64,000 bases of DNA from Pseudomonas tritici (GTDB lineage Bacteria > Pseudomonadota > Gammaproteobacteria > Pseudomonadales > Pseudomonadaceae), in NCBI RefSeq assembly GCF_014268275.3, contig NZ_CP077084.1:6072501-6136500 (forward strand), given 5' to 3'. Each line of letters starts with the position of its first letter. Position 1 is the first letter of the stretch. A model generated the notes under the pieces. That model was not told the DNA's origin. It was given only the letters and a program-made list of their open reading frames with translations, and made no database searches. Shown piece after piece: positions 36,116 to 45,401 of the stretch. A program made the position numbers and the translations under genes.

Positions 36116-37630
36116 TCATCCGAGGAACAGTGTGTAGGCCGGGTTATCGCTTTCATCCCAGTACGGGTAGCCGATGGCTTCCAGGGCTGCCGGTACCAGG
36201 TGGCGCTCGTCCGCCGGCACTTGCAGGCCGGCGACCACACGGCCGTCTGCTGCGCCGTGGTTGCGATAGTGGAACATCGAGATGTTCCAACGCCCGCCCA
36301 ACTTGTTAAGAAAGTTGAACAAGGCGCCCGGACGCTCCGGGAATTCGAAGCGAAACACCACTTCATTGCTGACGTGGGCCGCATGGCCGCCGACCATGTG
36401 GCGGATGTGCAACTTGGCCAGCTCGTTCTCGGTCAGGTCCAGCACCGGGAAACCCTGGCTGGTGAGGCTGGTGATCAGCGCGCTGCGCGGGTCGGTTTCC
36501 GGGTGGGTCTGCACGCCGACAAAAATGTGTGCCTCACTGCCGGAGTGGAAGCGATAGTTGAATTCGGTGATCTGGCGCTTGCCCACAGCCTCGCAGAACG
36601 CCTTGAAGCTGCCGGGCTTTTCGGGGATGGTCACGGCGATGATGGCTTCGCGGCCTTCACCCAACTCGGCGCGCTCGGCCACATGGCGCAGGCGGTCGAA
36701 GTTGACGTTGGCGCCGGAGTCGATCGCCACCAGGGTCTGCCCGGTAACGCCACGGGTCTCGACGTATTTCTTGATACCTGCCACGCCCAAGGCGCCCGCT
36801 GGTTCGGTGATGGAGCGGGTGTCGTCGTAGATATCCTTGATCGCCGCACAGATTTCATCGGTGCTCACGGTGATCACTTCATCGACGTAGTCCTTGCAGA
36901 TGTCGAAGGTGTGCTGGCCGATCTGTGCCACCGCCACGCCATCGGCAAAGAGGCCCACGGTCGGCAGCACCACGCGCTCACCCGCCGCCATCGCGGCTTG
37001 CAGGCAATTGGAATCGTCCGGTTCGACGCCAATGATTTTGATCTCTGGGCGCAGGTATTTCACATAGGCCGCAATACCCGCGATCAGCCCGCCGCCGCCC
37101 ACCGGTACAAAAATCGCGTCCAGCGGCCCCGGGTGCTGGCGCAGGATTTCCATCGCCACGGTGCCCTGCCCGGCAATGGTGTGTGGATCATCGTAGGGGT
37201 GAATGTAGACGTAGCCTTTTTCGTCGACCAGTTTCAGCGAGTAGGCCAGAGCTTCCGGGAAGGAATCGCCATGCAGCACCACTTTGCCGCCACGCGAGCG
37301 CACGCCTTCGACCTTGATCTCCGGAGTGGTCTTGGGCATGACAATAGTGGCTTTCACCCCCAGTACCTTGGCCGCCAGGGCTAGGCCCTGGGCATGGTTG
37401 CCCGCCGACGCCGTGACCACACCGCGCGCACGCTCTTCGGCGCTCAGTTGGGTCAGCTTGTTGTAGGCGCCGCGAATCTTGAACGAGAACACCGGCTGCA
37501 AGTCTTCACGCTTGAGCCAGACCTTGTTGCCCAGCCGTTCGGAAAGCTGGCGGGCGGTCTGCAACGGGGTTTCTACGGCAACGTCGTAAACGCGCGAGGT
37601 GAGGATCTTTTTGACGTACTGTTCAAGCAT
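36116..37630 (-). CDS. ilvA: Biosynthetic threonine ammonia-lyase
   Basis: 504 residues. PLP-dependent deamination of threonine to 2-oxobutanoate, first step to isoleucine. The PLP lysine is Lys51 in [10 protein letters not shown]. The phosphate-binding glycine loop is [12 protein letters not shown]. The C-terminal third holds two ACT-like regulatory domains (about 325-410 and 420-500) expected to bind isoleucine and valine. Divergent from rpiA, as in other pseudomonads. Confidence 0.97.
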   Translation of the reverse strand: MLEQYVKKILTSRVYDVAVETPLQTARQLSERLGNKVWLKREDLQPVFSFKIRGAYNKLTQLSAEERARGVVTASAGNHAQGLALAAKVLGVKATIVMPKTTPEIKVEGVRSRGGKVVLHGDSFPEALAYSLKLVDEKGYVYIHPYDDPHTIAGQGTVAMEILRQHPGPLDAIFVPVGGGGLIAGIAAYVKYLRPEIKIIGVEPDDSNCLQAAMAAGERVVLPTVGLFADGVAVAQIGQHTFDICKDYVDEVITVSTDEICAAIKDIYDDTRSITEPAGALGVAGIKKYVETRGVTGQTLVAIDSGANVNFDRLRHVAERAELGEGREAIIAVTIPEKPGSFKAFCEAVGKRQITEFNYRFHSGSEAHIFVGVQTHPETDPRSALITSLTSQGFPVLDLTENELAKLHIRHMVGGHAAHVSNEVVFRFEFPERPGALFNFLNKLGGRWNISMFHYRNHGAADGRVVAGLQVPADERHLVPAALEAIGYPYWDESDNPAYTLFLG

Positions 37631-37722
37631 CGGCGGAAATCACTGGGCGGGATGGGCAGGGCCAAGGAGTCTAACCCAGCGTTCGGCCGGGCGACCACAC
37701 GAATCCAGAGGTTTTGTTGGGT

Positions 37723-37728
37723 TATACT
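37723..37728 (+). promoter_or_regulatory. Candidate -10 box (TATACT) of rpiA
   Basis: TATACT lies 38 bp upstream of the rpiA ATG in the divergent ilvA-rpiA gap. No good -35 hexamer is present, so support is limited to the hexamer and spacing. Confidence 0.35.
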
Positions 37729-37766
37729 CGCGCCCCTCTTTACTCCCCGCCCGTTCCGGAGCCCGC

Positions 37767-38438
37767 ATGACCCAGGATCAACTCAAACAGGCAGTGGCCC
37801 AGGCCGCCGTCGATTTAATCCTTCCTAAACTCGACGACAAGAGCATCGTCGGTGTCGGCACCGGCTCCACCGCCAACTGCTTTATCGATGCACTGGCTCA
37901 GCACAAGGGCGCATTCGACGGCGCCGTGGCCAGCTCCGAAGCCACCGCCGCGCGCCTCAAGGGCCATGGGATTCCGGTGTATGAGCTCAACACCGTGAGC
38001 GACCTGGAGTTCTACGTTGACGGCGCCGATGAAAGCGACGAACACCTGAACTTGATCAAAGGCGGCGGCGCAGCCCTGACCCGCGAGAAGATCGTCGCGG
38101 CCGTGGCCAAGACCTTTATCTGCATCGCGGACGCCAGCAAGCTGGTGCCGGTACTCGGCGCGTTCCCGTTGCCGGTTGAGGTCATCCCGATGGCCCGTAG
38201 CCACGTGGCCCGCGAGTTGGTGAAACTGGGCGGCGACCCGGTGTACCGCGAAGGCGTGTTGACTGACAACGGCAACATCATCCTCGACGTGTTCAACATG
38301 CAGATCACCAATCCGGTGGCGCTTGAGACGCAGATCAACGCGATCGTTGGTGTAGTCACCAATGGTTTGTTCGCGGCGCGTCCGGCGGATGTGTTGTTGC
38401 TGGGCACTTCCGACGGTGTGAAAACCCTCAAGGCCTAA
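37767..38438 (+). CDS. rpiA: Ribose-5-phosphate isomerase A
   Basis: 223 residues. Interconverts ribose 5-phosphate and ribulose 5-phosphate in the pentose phosphate pathway. Motifs are [15 protein letters not shown] (phosphate loop), [24 protein letters not shown] (catalytic Asp/Glu and Lys region) and the C-terminal [23 protein letters not shown]. The start at 37767 (MTQDQLKQ) has CCGGAG upstream. The longer frame from 37599 runs into the ilvA start and is not used. Confidence 0.97.
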   Translation: MTQDQLKQAVAQAAVDLILPKLDDKSIVGVGTGSTANCFIDALAQHKGAFDGAVASSEATAARLKGHGIPVYELNTVSDLEFYVDGADESDEHLNLIKGGGAALTREKIVAAVAKTFICIADASKLVPVLGAFPLPVEVIPMARSHVARELVKLGGDPVYREGVLTDNGNIILDVFNMQITNPVALETQINAIVGVVTNGLFAARPADVLLLGTSDGVKTLKA

Positions 38439-38456
38439 CCCCATCGGCTATGCTTT

Positions 38457-38486
38457 ATGTGGGAGCAGGCAAGCCAGCTCCCACAT
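38457..38486. repeat. Collapsed REP (single short hairpin)
   Basis: Two outer ends of the GTGGGAGC family joined with almost no spacer (ATGTGGGAGC...GCTCCCACAT), apparently after deletion of the inner part. Between rpiA and the SdiA-regulated gene. Confidence 0.75.
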
Positions 38487-38502
38487 TTGGTTCTGTGGTG
38501 CT

Positions 38503-39417
38503 TCAGGGATTTGGTTTCTTGAACACGTAGAACAGGTTCGGCTCGCTGGTCAGGTACAAGTTACCGTCATCATCCATCGCGATCCCTTCCGCCTGGGGCA
38601 CGCGCTTCTTCAGGCCATGGCGCCCATTCAGCAGCGACAGACTGCTCAACGGGCGACCGTCAATATCCAGTTCCAGCACCAGAAACGACTCATCCGACAG
38701 CGCCAAGAGATGGCCGCTGCGCTCGTCGTATTGCAGGCTCGAGAGGTCACGCACAAACAGCCCGGCGTCACGCTTGGGGTTGTTGATCACGTGCACCGAG
38801 TAGGTTTTTTCCGGTTTGAAATGGGGAAAGCCATGGACCTCATAGATCAGCATCGGGTCGCGCTCCTTGGCGACGAACAGGCGCTTGCCCACCGAGTCGT
38901 ACGCCAGGCCTTCAAACCCCTTATTGCCGCCAACGTGCAGGCCCAGCGTCATTTGCTCCGCATCGGCGGCGTCGAGGAATTGGGTGTCGTCATCCACATG
39001 GACCTTGATCAAGCGCTGCTGGCGCTCATCGCTGATGACATAAGTGTTGTCGCTGATAAATTCCACCGCCTCGGCATCGCCAAATCCCACCAAGGGAATA
39101 CGCCGCAGGATCTTGCCCTCCAGCGACAACTCGATCAGTTCGGCGTTTTTATTGGTGACGGTAAACAGGCTTTTGCGCACTGGGTCGTAGGTAAGAGCCG
39201 AGACGTCGTCGTTGAGCCCCTCGATCACCTGGGCCTCCAGGGCTACCCGATAGTCCGCCAGGCCGATGGAGCGCTCATTCACCGGCTTGCGCCACACTTG
39301 CCAGTTGAACCAAGCGCGCTCGAACAGGCGAAAATGCTGCGCAACGACCCCGGCGCTGACCAGGGCGATCAGTGCAAGAATAAAGAACATAGGTTTGGGG
39401 CGGGCTAGTCGTCGCAT
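38503..39417 (-). CDS. SdiA-regulated-family (YjiK-like) beta-propeller protein, copy 1
   Basis: 304 residues. One N-terminal membrane anchor (about 9-27, FFILALIALVSAGVVAQHF) precedes a periplasmic repetitive beta domain with blocks such as ALTYDPVRKSLFTVTNKNAEL and PQAEGIAMDDDGNLYLTSEPNLFYVF. The latter is characteristic of the SdiA-regulated family (PF06977). No enzymatic residues can be assigned. Its paralogue lies 120 bp away on the same strand, upstream. Confidence 0.85.
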   Translation of the reverse strand: MRRLARPKPMFFILALIALVSAGVVAQHFRLFERAWFNWQVWRKPVNERSIGLADYRVALEAQVIEGLNDDVSALTYDPVRKSLFTVTNKNAELIELSLEGKILRRIPLVGFGDAEAVEFISDNTYVISDERQQRLIKVHVDDDTQFLDAADAEQMTLGLHVGGNKGFEGLAYDSVGKRLFVAKERDPMLIYEVHGFPHFKPEKTYSVHVINNPKRDAGLFVRDLSSLQYDERSGHLLALSDESFLVLELDIDGRPLSSLSLLNGRHGLKKRVPQAEGIAMDDDGNLYLTSEPNLFYVFKKPNP

Positions 39418-39537
39418 CGGAGGGGCTCAAGTTCAAAAGTGGCGAATGAATATCACGCCTGTCTGAATTTAAACTTAAACGCAGCCCAGTGTCTGGCGAA
39501 TGCCGCTGATAGAGAAATATCCGACGCAATCTGTCCG

Positions 39538-40464
39538 TTATTTCTGTTTTTCGAAGCGATAGAACAAGTTTGGCTCACTGACCATGTACAGCGTGCCGTC
39601 GTCGCCCATGGTCACGCCCTCTGCACGGGGAATGGTGTTTTTAAGGCCGTTGAAACCGCCGAGCAAGGTCATGAAGCTGACTTGCCCGCCCTTCTCGTCC
39701 AGCTCCAGCAACAGGTGGGAATCAGCCGACAGCACCAGTAAATGGCCGGTCCGCGGGTCGACGGCCAGGGCCGAGAGGTTACGCATATCCAGCTCGGTGC
39801 TGGCGAGCTTTTGCTTGCTGCCGACCAGGGCCTGGCTGCCGTCGCTTTTCCAGGTAAACAGTGCCGGCGGGCGTTCCTCACCGAACACCAGTTGCTGGTT
39901 AGGCTTGTCCCAAGCCACGGCCTCAAACGCTTTGTTTTGATCCTTGGAGGGGCCCAGGTCGTAACTCGGGAAGTCAGCCTTGTTCAATTGCTGGGTGGTG
40001 GCGACGACCTTGACGAGGGTCACCGTGTGCTGGCGCTCATCGACCACCGCCATCAAACCGTTTTCCATCACGGTGATACCTTCCGGGTTATCCCAGCCAT
40101 TGAGCGGCATCTTGCGCAACACATCGCCTTGCAGGCTCAACTCGACGAGGAATGGGTTTTTGCCCATCACGGAAAACAGGGTTTTGGTCTGAGGGTTGTA
40201 GGAGACGTCCGAAGCCTCGTCCTTCTCCATCCCCGGCAAAAGCTTGCCATCGATGACGGCATGATAGTCCGGCAGCCACACGCTCTCTTGGCGCTCGGCG
40301 GGGGTTTCGAAGCGTTCCAGCATCCACAGTACGCCGCGATCATCCCAGTGCATGGCCCAGGCAACGCCGTACACAATCACGCCCGCCAGCAATAGCCAGG
40401 AATACCAGCGCAGGGCAAGGCGGGAACGCAGCTTGGGGGTGACGGTAGGCAGGGGCACGGCCAT
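39538..40464 (-). CDS. SdiA-regulated-family (YjiK-like) beta-propeller protein, copy 2
   Basis: 308 residues from ATG 40464 (MAVPLPTVTPKLR). A longer frame reaching 40686 would translate a REP and is rejected. The N-terminal anchor is WYSWLLLAGVIVYGVAWAM. The propeller body parallels copy 1 block for block (DVSYNPQTKTLFSVMGKNPFLVELSL; IPRAEGVTMGDDGTLYMVSEPNLFYRF). Tandem duplication is evident, although the two have diverged. Role unknown. Confidence 0.85.
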   Translation of the reverse strand: MAVPLPTVTPKLRSRLALRWYSWLLLAGVIVYGVAWAMHWDDRGVLWMLERFETPAERQESVWLPDYHAVIDGKLLPGMEKDEASDVSYNPQTKTLFSVMGKNPFLVELSLQGDVLRKMPLNGWDNPEGITVMENGLMAVVDERQHTVTLVKVVATTQQLNKADFPSYDLGPSKDQNKAFEAVAWDKPNQQLVFGEERPPALFTWKSDGSQALVGSKQKLASTELDMRNLSALAVDPRTGHLLVLSADSHLLLELDEKGGQVSFMTLLGGFNGLKNTIPRAEGVTMGDDGTLYMVSEPNLFYRFEKQK

Positions 40465-40600
40465 TGGGTGCTTTTTCCGGAAAGTCAGCGTTAGGTGATA
40501 GCACAGGATCGAGGTGCCCGTGTGCAAGTGGCTGAGGATTATCCGGATGATGTGTGAAAAAAATGCAAAAAACTGGAAACTCCAGGCGCACACAAAACCC

Positions 40601-40687
40601 TGTGGGAGCCGGGCTTGCCCGCGATGCAGGCGACTCGGTACGTCAGATGACCGAGGTGCCTGCATCGCGGGCAAGCCCGCTCCCACA
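40601..40687. repeat. REP doublet, GTGGGAGC family
   Basis: Arms 40601-40634 and 40657-40687 with GATGCAGGCGACTCGGT/ACCGAGGTGCCTGCATC inner stems. Located between the FAH-family gene stop and the start of SdiA-regulated copy 2 (same strand), so likely at the 3' end of the FAH transcript. Confidence 0.9.
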
Positions 40688-40711
40688 TTTTTAACCGCGT
40701 TTCGCCAGGGT

Positions 40712-41377
40712 TTAGCGAACGCTGCTTTCGAAGCGATTCACACCCGACAGCTCCAGCACCAGCTCATCACCCACATTCAGCGGGCCCACGCCGGCCGGGG
40801 TGCCGGTGAGGATCACATCACCCGCTTGCAGCGAGAAGCAGCCGGCCATGTGCTGGATCATCGGAATGATCGGGTTGAGCATTTGCGCGCTGTTGCCATC
40901 CTGGCGCACTTCGCCATTGATGGTCAGGCGGATGCCGATATCGGTCACGTCCGGGAACGTACTGCCCACCACGAACGGTGCGATGACTGCCGCGCCGTCG
41001 AAAGACTTGGCGATTTCCCACGGCAAGCCCTTGGCTTTCAGCTCGGCCTGCTTGTCGCGCAGGGTCAGGTCCAGGGCCGGGGCGAAGCCGGAGATGGCGT
41101 CGAGCACTTCTTCACGGCTGGGCTTGTTCGACAAAGGCTTGCCGATCAATACCGCGATTTCCGCTTCGTAATGCACCGAGCCGCGCTCGGTTGGAATGCT
41201 GAAACCGCCTTCCAACGGCACCACGCAACTGCCCGGCTTGATGAACAGCAACGGCTCGGTAGGCACCGGGTTGTCCAGTTCCTTGGCATGTTCGGCGTAG
41301 TTACGCCCGATACACACCACTTTACCGACCGGAAAGTGGATGTTGGTGCCGTCGACATACTTGTGCTGGTAGCTCAT
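40712..41377 (-). CDS. Fumarylacetoacetate hydrolase-family protein
   Basis: 221 residues. FAH-fold C-terminal domain enzyme, acylpyruvase/oxaloacetate-decarboxylase-like in size. Motifs are VGKVVCIGRNYAEHAKEL and KPGSCVVPLEG, then HYEAEIAVLIGKPL containing the metal-binding Glu pair, and the late AGDVILTGTPAGVGPL. Its 22-bp spacing downstream of the D-2-hydroxyglutarate dehydrogenase gene suggests an operon. Substrate probably a small 2,4-dioxo or 2-oxo acid (inference). Confidence 0.87.
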   Translation of the reverse strand: MSYQHKYVDGTNIHFPVGKVVCIGRNYAEHAKELDNPVPTEPLLFIKPGSCVVPLEGGFSIPTERGSVHYEAEIAVLIGKPLSNKPSREEVLDAISGFAPALDLTLRDKQAELKAKGLPWEIAKSFDGAAVIAPFVVGSTFPDVTDIGIRLTINGEVRQDGNSAQMLNPIIPMIQHMAGCFSLQAGDVILTGTPAGVGPLNVGDELVLELSGVNRFESSVR

Positions 41378-41399
41378 GAAACGACTCCTTCAGGGGCGG

Positions 41400-42794
41400 T
41401 TAAACAGCGAAAATCTTGCCGGGGTTCATGATCCCGTTCGGGTCGAACACCGCTTTCACTGCTTTCATGTATTCGATTTCAACCGGCGAGCGGCTGTAGG
41501 TCAGGTAATCGCGCTTGGTCATGCCCACGCCGTGTTCAGCGGAGATTGAGCCGTTGTACTTCTCGACGGTTTCAAACACCCACTTGTTCACGGTGGCGCA
41601 CTTGGCGAAGAACTCATCCTTGCTGAGGTTTTCCGGCTTGAGGATGTTCAAGTGCAGGTTGCCGTCGCCAATGTGACCGAACCAGACAATTTCGAAATCC
41701 GGGTAGTGTTCGCCGACGATCGCGTCGATTTCCTTCAAGAACGCCGGTACTTTGGAGACGGTGACCGAGATGTCGTTCTTGTACGGCGTCCAGTGGGAAA
41801 TGGTCTCGGAGATGTACTCGCGCAGTTTCCACAGGTTGTGCAGTTGGGTTTCGCTCTGGCTCATCACGCCGTCCAGCACCCAGCCCTGCTCGACGCAGTG
41901 TTCGAACGTTTCCAGCGCATGGTTGGCGACTTCTTCGGTGGTGGCTTCGAATTCCAGCAGCGCATAGAACGGGCATTCGGTTTCGAACGGCGCCGGCACG
42001 TCGCCACGGCCGAGGACTTTGGCCAGGGCTTTGTCGGAAAAGAACTCGAAGGCGGTCAGGTCCAGCTTGCTCTGGAACGCGTGCAATACCGGCATGATCG
42101 AGTCGAAATCGGTGGTCCCCAGCACCATGGCCGTCAGGTTTTTCGGCGCACGGTCCAGGCGCATGGTGGCTTCGACCACAAAGCCCAAGGTGCCCTCGGC
42201 GCCGATAAACAGCTGGCGCATGTCGTAGCCGGTGGCGTTCTTGATCAGATCGCGGTTCAGTTCAAGCACATCACCCTTGCCAGTGACGACCTTCATGCCG
42301 GCCACCCAGTTACGGGTCATGCCGTAGCGAATCACCTTGATCCCACCGGCATTGGTGCCGATATTGCCGCCAATCTGGCTGGAACCGGACGAAGCGAAGT
42401 CCACCGGGTAGTACAGGCCTTTTTCTTCGGCGACGTTCTGCAATTGCTTGGTAACCACGCCCGGCTGGCACACGGCGGTGCGGTCAGTGAGGTTCACGTC
42501 GAGGATCTGGTTCATATAGTCGAATGACACAACGACTTCGCCGTTGGCCGCCACAGCGGCTGCCGACAAGCCAGTACGCCCACCGGACGGCACCAGCGCC
42601 ACCTTGTGCGCATTGGCCCAACGCACGATGGCCTGGACCTGCTCAATGGTCTTGGGAAAGACGATGGCGGTCGGCGCGGGTGCGAAATGCTTGGTCCAAT
42701 CCTTGCCGTAAGCCTCCAGGGAGTCTGCATCGGTCAGCACTTTGCCGGGCTCAACCAGGGTCTTCAGCTCATCAATCAGGGCAGGATGGGTCAT
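41400..42794 (-). CDS. D-2-hydroxyglutarate dehydrogenase-type FAD oxidoreductase
   Basis: 464 residues, FAD-binding PCMH/GlcD-type. The FAD motif is ALVPSGGRTGLSAAAVA (near residue 70), then SSGSSQIGGNIGTNAGGIKVI. The C-terminal GHIGDGNLHLNIL carries the metal-binding His. Divergent from serA exactly as PA0317 is from serA in P. aeruginosa, where the enzyme removes D-2-hydroxyglutarate formed by SerA. The start at 42794 (MTHPALIDEL) is chosen. Codons at 42824/42818 are alternatives. A lactate/glycolate dehydrogenase activity is a lesser possibility. Confidence 0.88.
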   Translation of the reverse strand: MTHPALIDELKTLVEPGKVLTDADSLEAYGKDWTKHFAPAPTAIVFPKTIEQVQAIVRWANAHKVALVPSGGRTGLSAAAVAANGEVVVSFDYMNQILDVNLTDRTAVCQPGVVTKQLQNVAEEKGLYYPVDFASSGSSQIGGNIGTNAGGIKVIRYGMTRNWVAGMKVVTGKGDVLELNRDLIKNATGYDMRQLFIGAEGTLGFVVEATMRLDRAPKNLTAMVLGTTDFDSIMPVLHAFQSKLDLTAFEFFSDKALAKVLGRGDVPAPFETECPFYALLEFEATTEEVANHALETFEHCVEQGWVLDGVMSQSETQLHNLWKLREYISETISHWTPYKNDISVTVSKVPAFLKEIDAIVGEHYPDFEIVWFGHIGDGNLHLNILKPENLSKDEFFAKCATVNKWVFETVEKYNGSISAEHGVGMTKRDYLTYSRSPVEIEYMKAVKAVFDPNGIMNPGKIFAV

Positions 42795-42999
42795 CGACAG
42801 AACTCTCGAACAATTCATGGTCATCCTGAGAACGCTTCACGTCGCAGGAATAGGTGTTTAGCGGGGCGCGTATGCTAGCATACCGCCCCCGCAGGACAGA
42901 GCCCAAGGGCGTTTCTGCGGTGACGGCTTTCCTGCCGTCCGGGTCAGCTTACTCGATCCGATTCCCTGCCATTTTTCTCCGGGATACAGGTTTACGCAG

Positions 43000-44229
43000 A
43001 TGAGCAAGACTTCTCTCGATAAGAGCAAGATCAAGTTCCTTCTTCTGGAAGGCGTCCACCCATCGGCTGTCGACGTTCTGAAAGCTGCCGGGTACACCAG
43101 CATTGAGTACATCACCAGTTCTCTGCCGGAAGCCCAGTTAAAGGAAAAGATCGCCGACGCGCACTTTATCGGCATTCGCTCCCGCACTCAGCTGACCGAA
43201 GAGATCTTCGACCACGCCAAAAAGCTCGTGGCTGTCGGTTGTTTCTGCATCGGTACCAACCAGGTCGACCTCAACGCAGCGCGCGAGCGCGGCATCGCGG
43301 TGTTCAACGCACCGTACTCCAACACCCGTTCCGTTGCGGAGCTGGTGCTGGCCGAGGCCATCCTGCTGCTGCGTGGCATTCCTGAGAAGAACGCTTCCTG
43401 CCACCGTGGCGGCTGGATCAAGAGCGCAGCCAACTCCTTCGAAATCCGCGGCAAGAAGCTGGGTATCGTCGGTTACGGCTCGATCGGTACGCAGTTGTCG
43501 GTACTCGCGGAAGGCCTGGGCATGCAGGTGTTCTTCTACGACACCCTGACCAAGCTGCCATTGGGCAACGCCACTCAAGTGTCGAGCCTGACCGAGCTGC
43601 TGGGTATGTCCGACATCGTGACCCTGCACGTTCCGGAAACCACTGAGACCCAGTGGATGATCGGCGAGAAGGAAATCCGCGCTATCAAGAAAGGCGGCAT
43701 CCTGATCAACGCAGCGCGCGGCACTGTGGTCGAGCTGGACGCCCTGGCCGACGCGATCAAGGACAAGCACCTGATCGGCGCCGCTATCGACGTGTTCCCG
43801 GTGGAGCCGCGCTCCAACGACGACATCTTCGAAAGCCCGCTACGTGGCTTGGACAACGTGATCCTGACCCCGCACATCGGCGGTTCCACCGCTGAAGCCC
43901 AAGCCAACATTGGCCTGGAAGTGTCGGAAAAACTGGTCAAGTACAGCGACAACGGTACGTCCGTGTCCTCGGTCAACTTCCCGGAAGTGGCGCTGCCGGC
44001 CCACCCTGGCAAGCACCGTCTGCTGCACATCCACCAGAACATTCCTGGCGTGATGATGGAGATCAACAAGGTCTTCGCGGAAAACGGCATCAACATCTCC
44101 GGTCAGTTCCTGCAGACCAACGAGAAGGTCGGCTACGTGGTCATCGACGTCGACGCCGAGTACTCGGACCTGGCGCAAGAGAAGCTGCAGCACATCAACG
44201 GCACGATTCGTAGCCGCGTGTTGTTCTAA
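43000..44229 (+). CDS. serA: D-3-phosphoglycerate dehydrogenase
   Basis: 409 residues. NAD-dependent first step of serine synthesis, also able to reduce 2-oxoglutarate to D-2-hydroxyglutarate. The Rossmann motif is GIVGYGSIGTQLSVLAE. The catalytic Arg/Glu are in INAARGTVVELD and VFPVEP, and the catalytic His is in LTPHIGGSTAEAQ. A C-terminal ACT domain (about 335-409, HRLLHIHQNIPGVMMEIN) indicates serine feedback. Strong terminator downstream. Confidence 0.98.
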   Translation: MSKTSLDKSKIKFLLLEGVHPSAVDVLKAAGYTSIEYITSSLPEAQLKEKIADAHFIGIRSRTQLTEEIFDHAKKLVAVGCFCIGTNQVDLNAARERGIAVFNAPYSNTRSVAELVLAEAILLLRGIPEKNASCHRGGWIKSAANSFEIRGKKLGIVGYGSIGTQLSVLAEGLGMQVFFYDTLTKLPLGNATQVSSLTELLGMSDIVTLHVPETTETQWMIGEKEIRAIKKGGILINAARGTVVELDALADAIKDKHLIGAAIDVFPVEPRSNDDIFESPLRGLDNVILTPHIGGSTAEAQANIGLEVSEKLVKYSDNGTSVSSVNFPEVALPAHPGKHRLLHIHQNIPGVMMEINKVFAENGINISGQFLQTNEKVGYVVIDVDAEYSDLAQEKLQHINGTIRSRVLF

Positions 44230-44249
44230 GGTTTCGATCGCACCACGAG

Positions 44250-44279
44250 AAAGGGAGCCCCTCGGGGCTCCCTTTTTTT
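44250..44279 (+). terminator. Intrinsic terminator of serA
   Basis: Stem AAGGGAGCCCC/GGGGCTCCCTT with a two-base apex followed by a T-tract, 20 bp after the serA stop. It also faces the 3' end of the convergent DUF4399 gene. Confidence 0.93.
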
Positions 44280-44293
44280 CATCTGAACAAATC

Positions 44294-44734
44294 TTACTTA
44301 ACGTTAACCGTGATGACTTTCGACGCTACAGTCGGGTTGAACTGCATGTGCAGTTTGTCGCCGGCCACCAGTTGCAAGGTGTGCTTGCCTGGGGTGAGGG
44401 TCAGTTCGGTTTCGGTCTGGGCCTTGCCGTAGTGGATCACGGTGTCGGTGGCCGGGATGGGCACGCTGGCGTCAGGCAGTTCTTTTTGGTCGATCAGCAG
44501 ATGGTGGTGGCCAGTGCCTGGCGCCTGGTCAGTGGCAGGCGCGAGTTTCAAACCTTCCATGCCGAATTTGACGGTGAAGGTTTTATCGACAGTGGCGCCG
44601 TCTTTTGGCGACACGATGAATACTTTGGCGCCTTCAGGCGGCGCACTGCGCGGAATGCCGTCTGCGGCGGTAGCCAACATAGACGCACCCAGCATCAAGG
44701 AGGCCAGGGTGGCACGGGACAAAAAGGCTTTCAT
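44294..44734 (-). CDS. DUF4399 periplasmic protein
   Basis: 146 residues from ATG 44734 (MKAFLSRATLASL), which has GGAG about 9 bp upstream. Signal peptide with cleavage after SMLATAA. The mature protein is one Ig-like/copper-chaperone-like beta domain (PKDGATVDKTFTVKFGMEGL; GHHHLLIDQ; HTLQLVAGDKLHMQF) with a His cluster. Matches DUF4399. Function unknown; metal binding is possible from the HHH and HMQF residues but unproven. Confidence 0.85.
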   Translation of the reverse strand: MKAFLSRATLASLMLGASMLATAADGIPRSAPPEGAKVFIVSPKDGATVDKTFTVKFGMEGLKLAPATDQAPGTGHHHLLIDQKELPDASVPIPATDTVIHYGKAQTETELTLTPGKHTLQLVAGDKLHMQFNPTVASKVITVNVK

Positions 44735-44868
44735 TCGCTTCTCCAGTTTTTCCATGAAATCTGTAGGTTGATGACAACTTCGCGACAAATTGCTGTCCAA
44801 GGCACTCAACACCATAGCAAAGCGATGCTGAACGGCGCCTCGCACATTCGAATTCTCTAGGAGTGACC

Positions 44869-45363
44869 ATGCGCTTTTCGCCTGGCCTGTTACTTTTGCT
44901 TCCCCTTCTGAGCCCTTTGGCTCATGCCGAACTGATCGACGACGTCAATGACCGTGGCGAACTGCGCATCGCCCTTGAAGCCAATACCCCGCCCTTCAAC
45001 TTCAAGGAAGGCGACAAACTCACCGGCTTCGAAGTGGAACTGGGTGAACAACTGGCTAAAGAGATGGACGTGCGCCCGTCATTTATCACCACCGATGATG
45101 CCGACCTGTTGCCAGGTGTGGAAAGCGGCAAGTACGACGTAGCGATCAACCATATCGCTATGACTGCCGAGCTGCAGGATCGGTTCGATTTCAGTGAGCC
45201 TTACAGCGATAAGCCTGAGTTGGCGATCCCGTTCCAGAAAGGTAACCCGGCATTCAAGGCGAGTCTGGATAAGGCGCTGGGGCGGGTGAAGGCAGATGGC
45301 CGATTGAAGGCATTGGCCCAGAAGTGGCTTGAGAGCGAGACCCCGGTAGCCAAGGCACAGTGA
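44869..45363 (+). CDS. Truncated family-3 solute-binding protein lacking domain 2
   Basis: 164 residues with a signal peptide (1-20, SPLAHA). The ligand-contact part of domain 1 is well conserved (LRIALEANTPPFNFKEGD; LTGFEVELGEQLAKEM; VAINHIAMTAELQDRFDFSEPY). It jumps directly to the C-terminal helix block (FQKGNPAFKASLDKALGRVKADGRLKALAQKWLE). The roughly 85-residue second lobe present in normal 250-residue members is missing, although the frame is intact. RBS TAGGAG upstream. Could be a specialised single-lobe protein rather than a pseudogene. No permease or ATPase gene adjacent. Confidence 0.8.
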   Translation: MRFSPGLLLLLPLLSPLAHAELIDDVNDRGELRIALEANTPPFNFKEGDKLTGFEVELGEQLAKEMDVRPSFITTDDADLLPGVESGKYDVAINHIAMTAELQDRFDFSEPYSDKPELAIPFQKGNPAFKASLDKALGRVKADGRLKALAQKWLESETPVAKAQ

Positions 45364-45401
45364 TTTTTCGGATTTGACTCGGTCAGCCCCCACATTTTGA
45401 C

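Noticed and set aside
44869..45363. Calling the short solute-binding protein a pseudogene
   Set aside because: Signal peptide, ribosome site and continuous frame on both sides of the missing lobe argue for a functional shortened gene.
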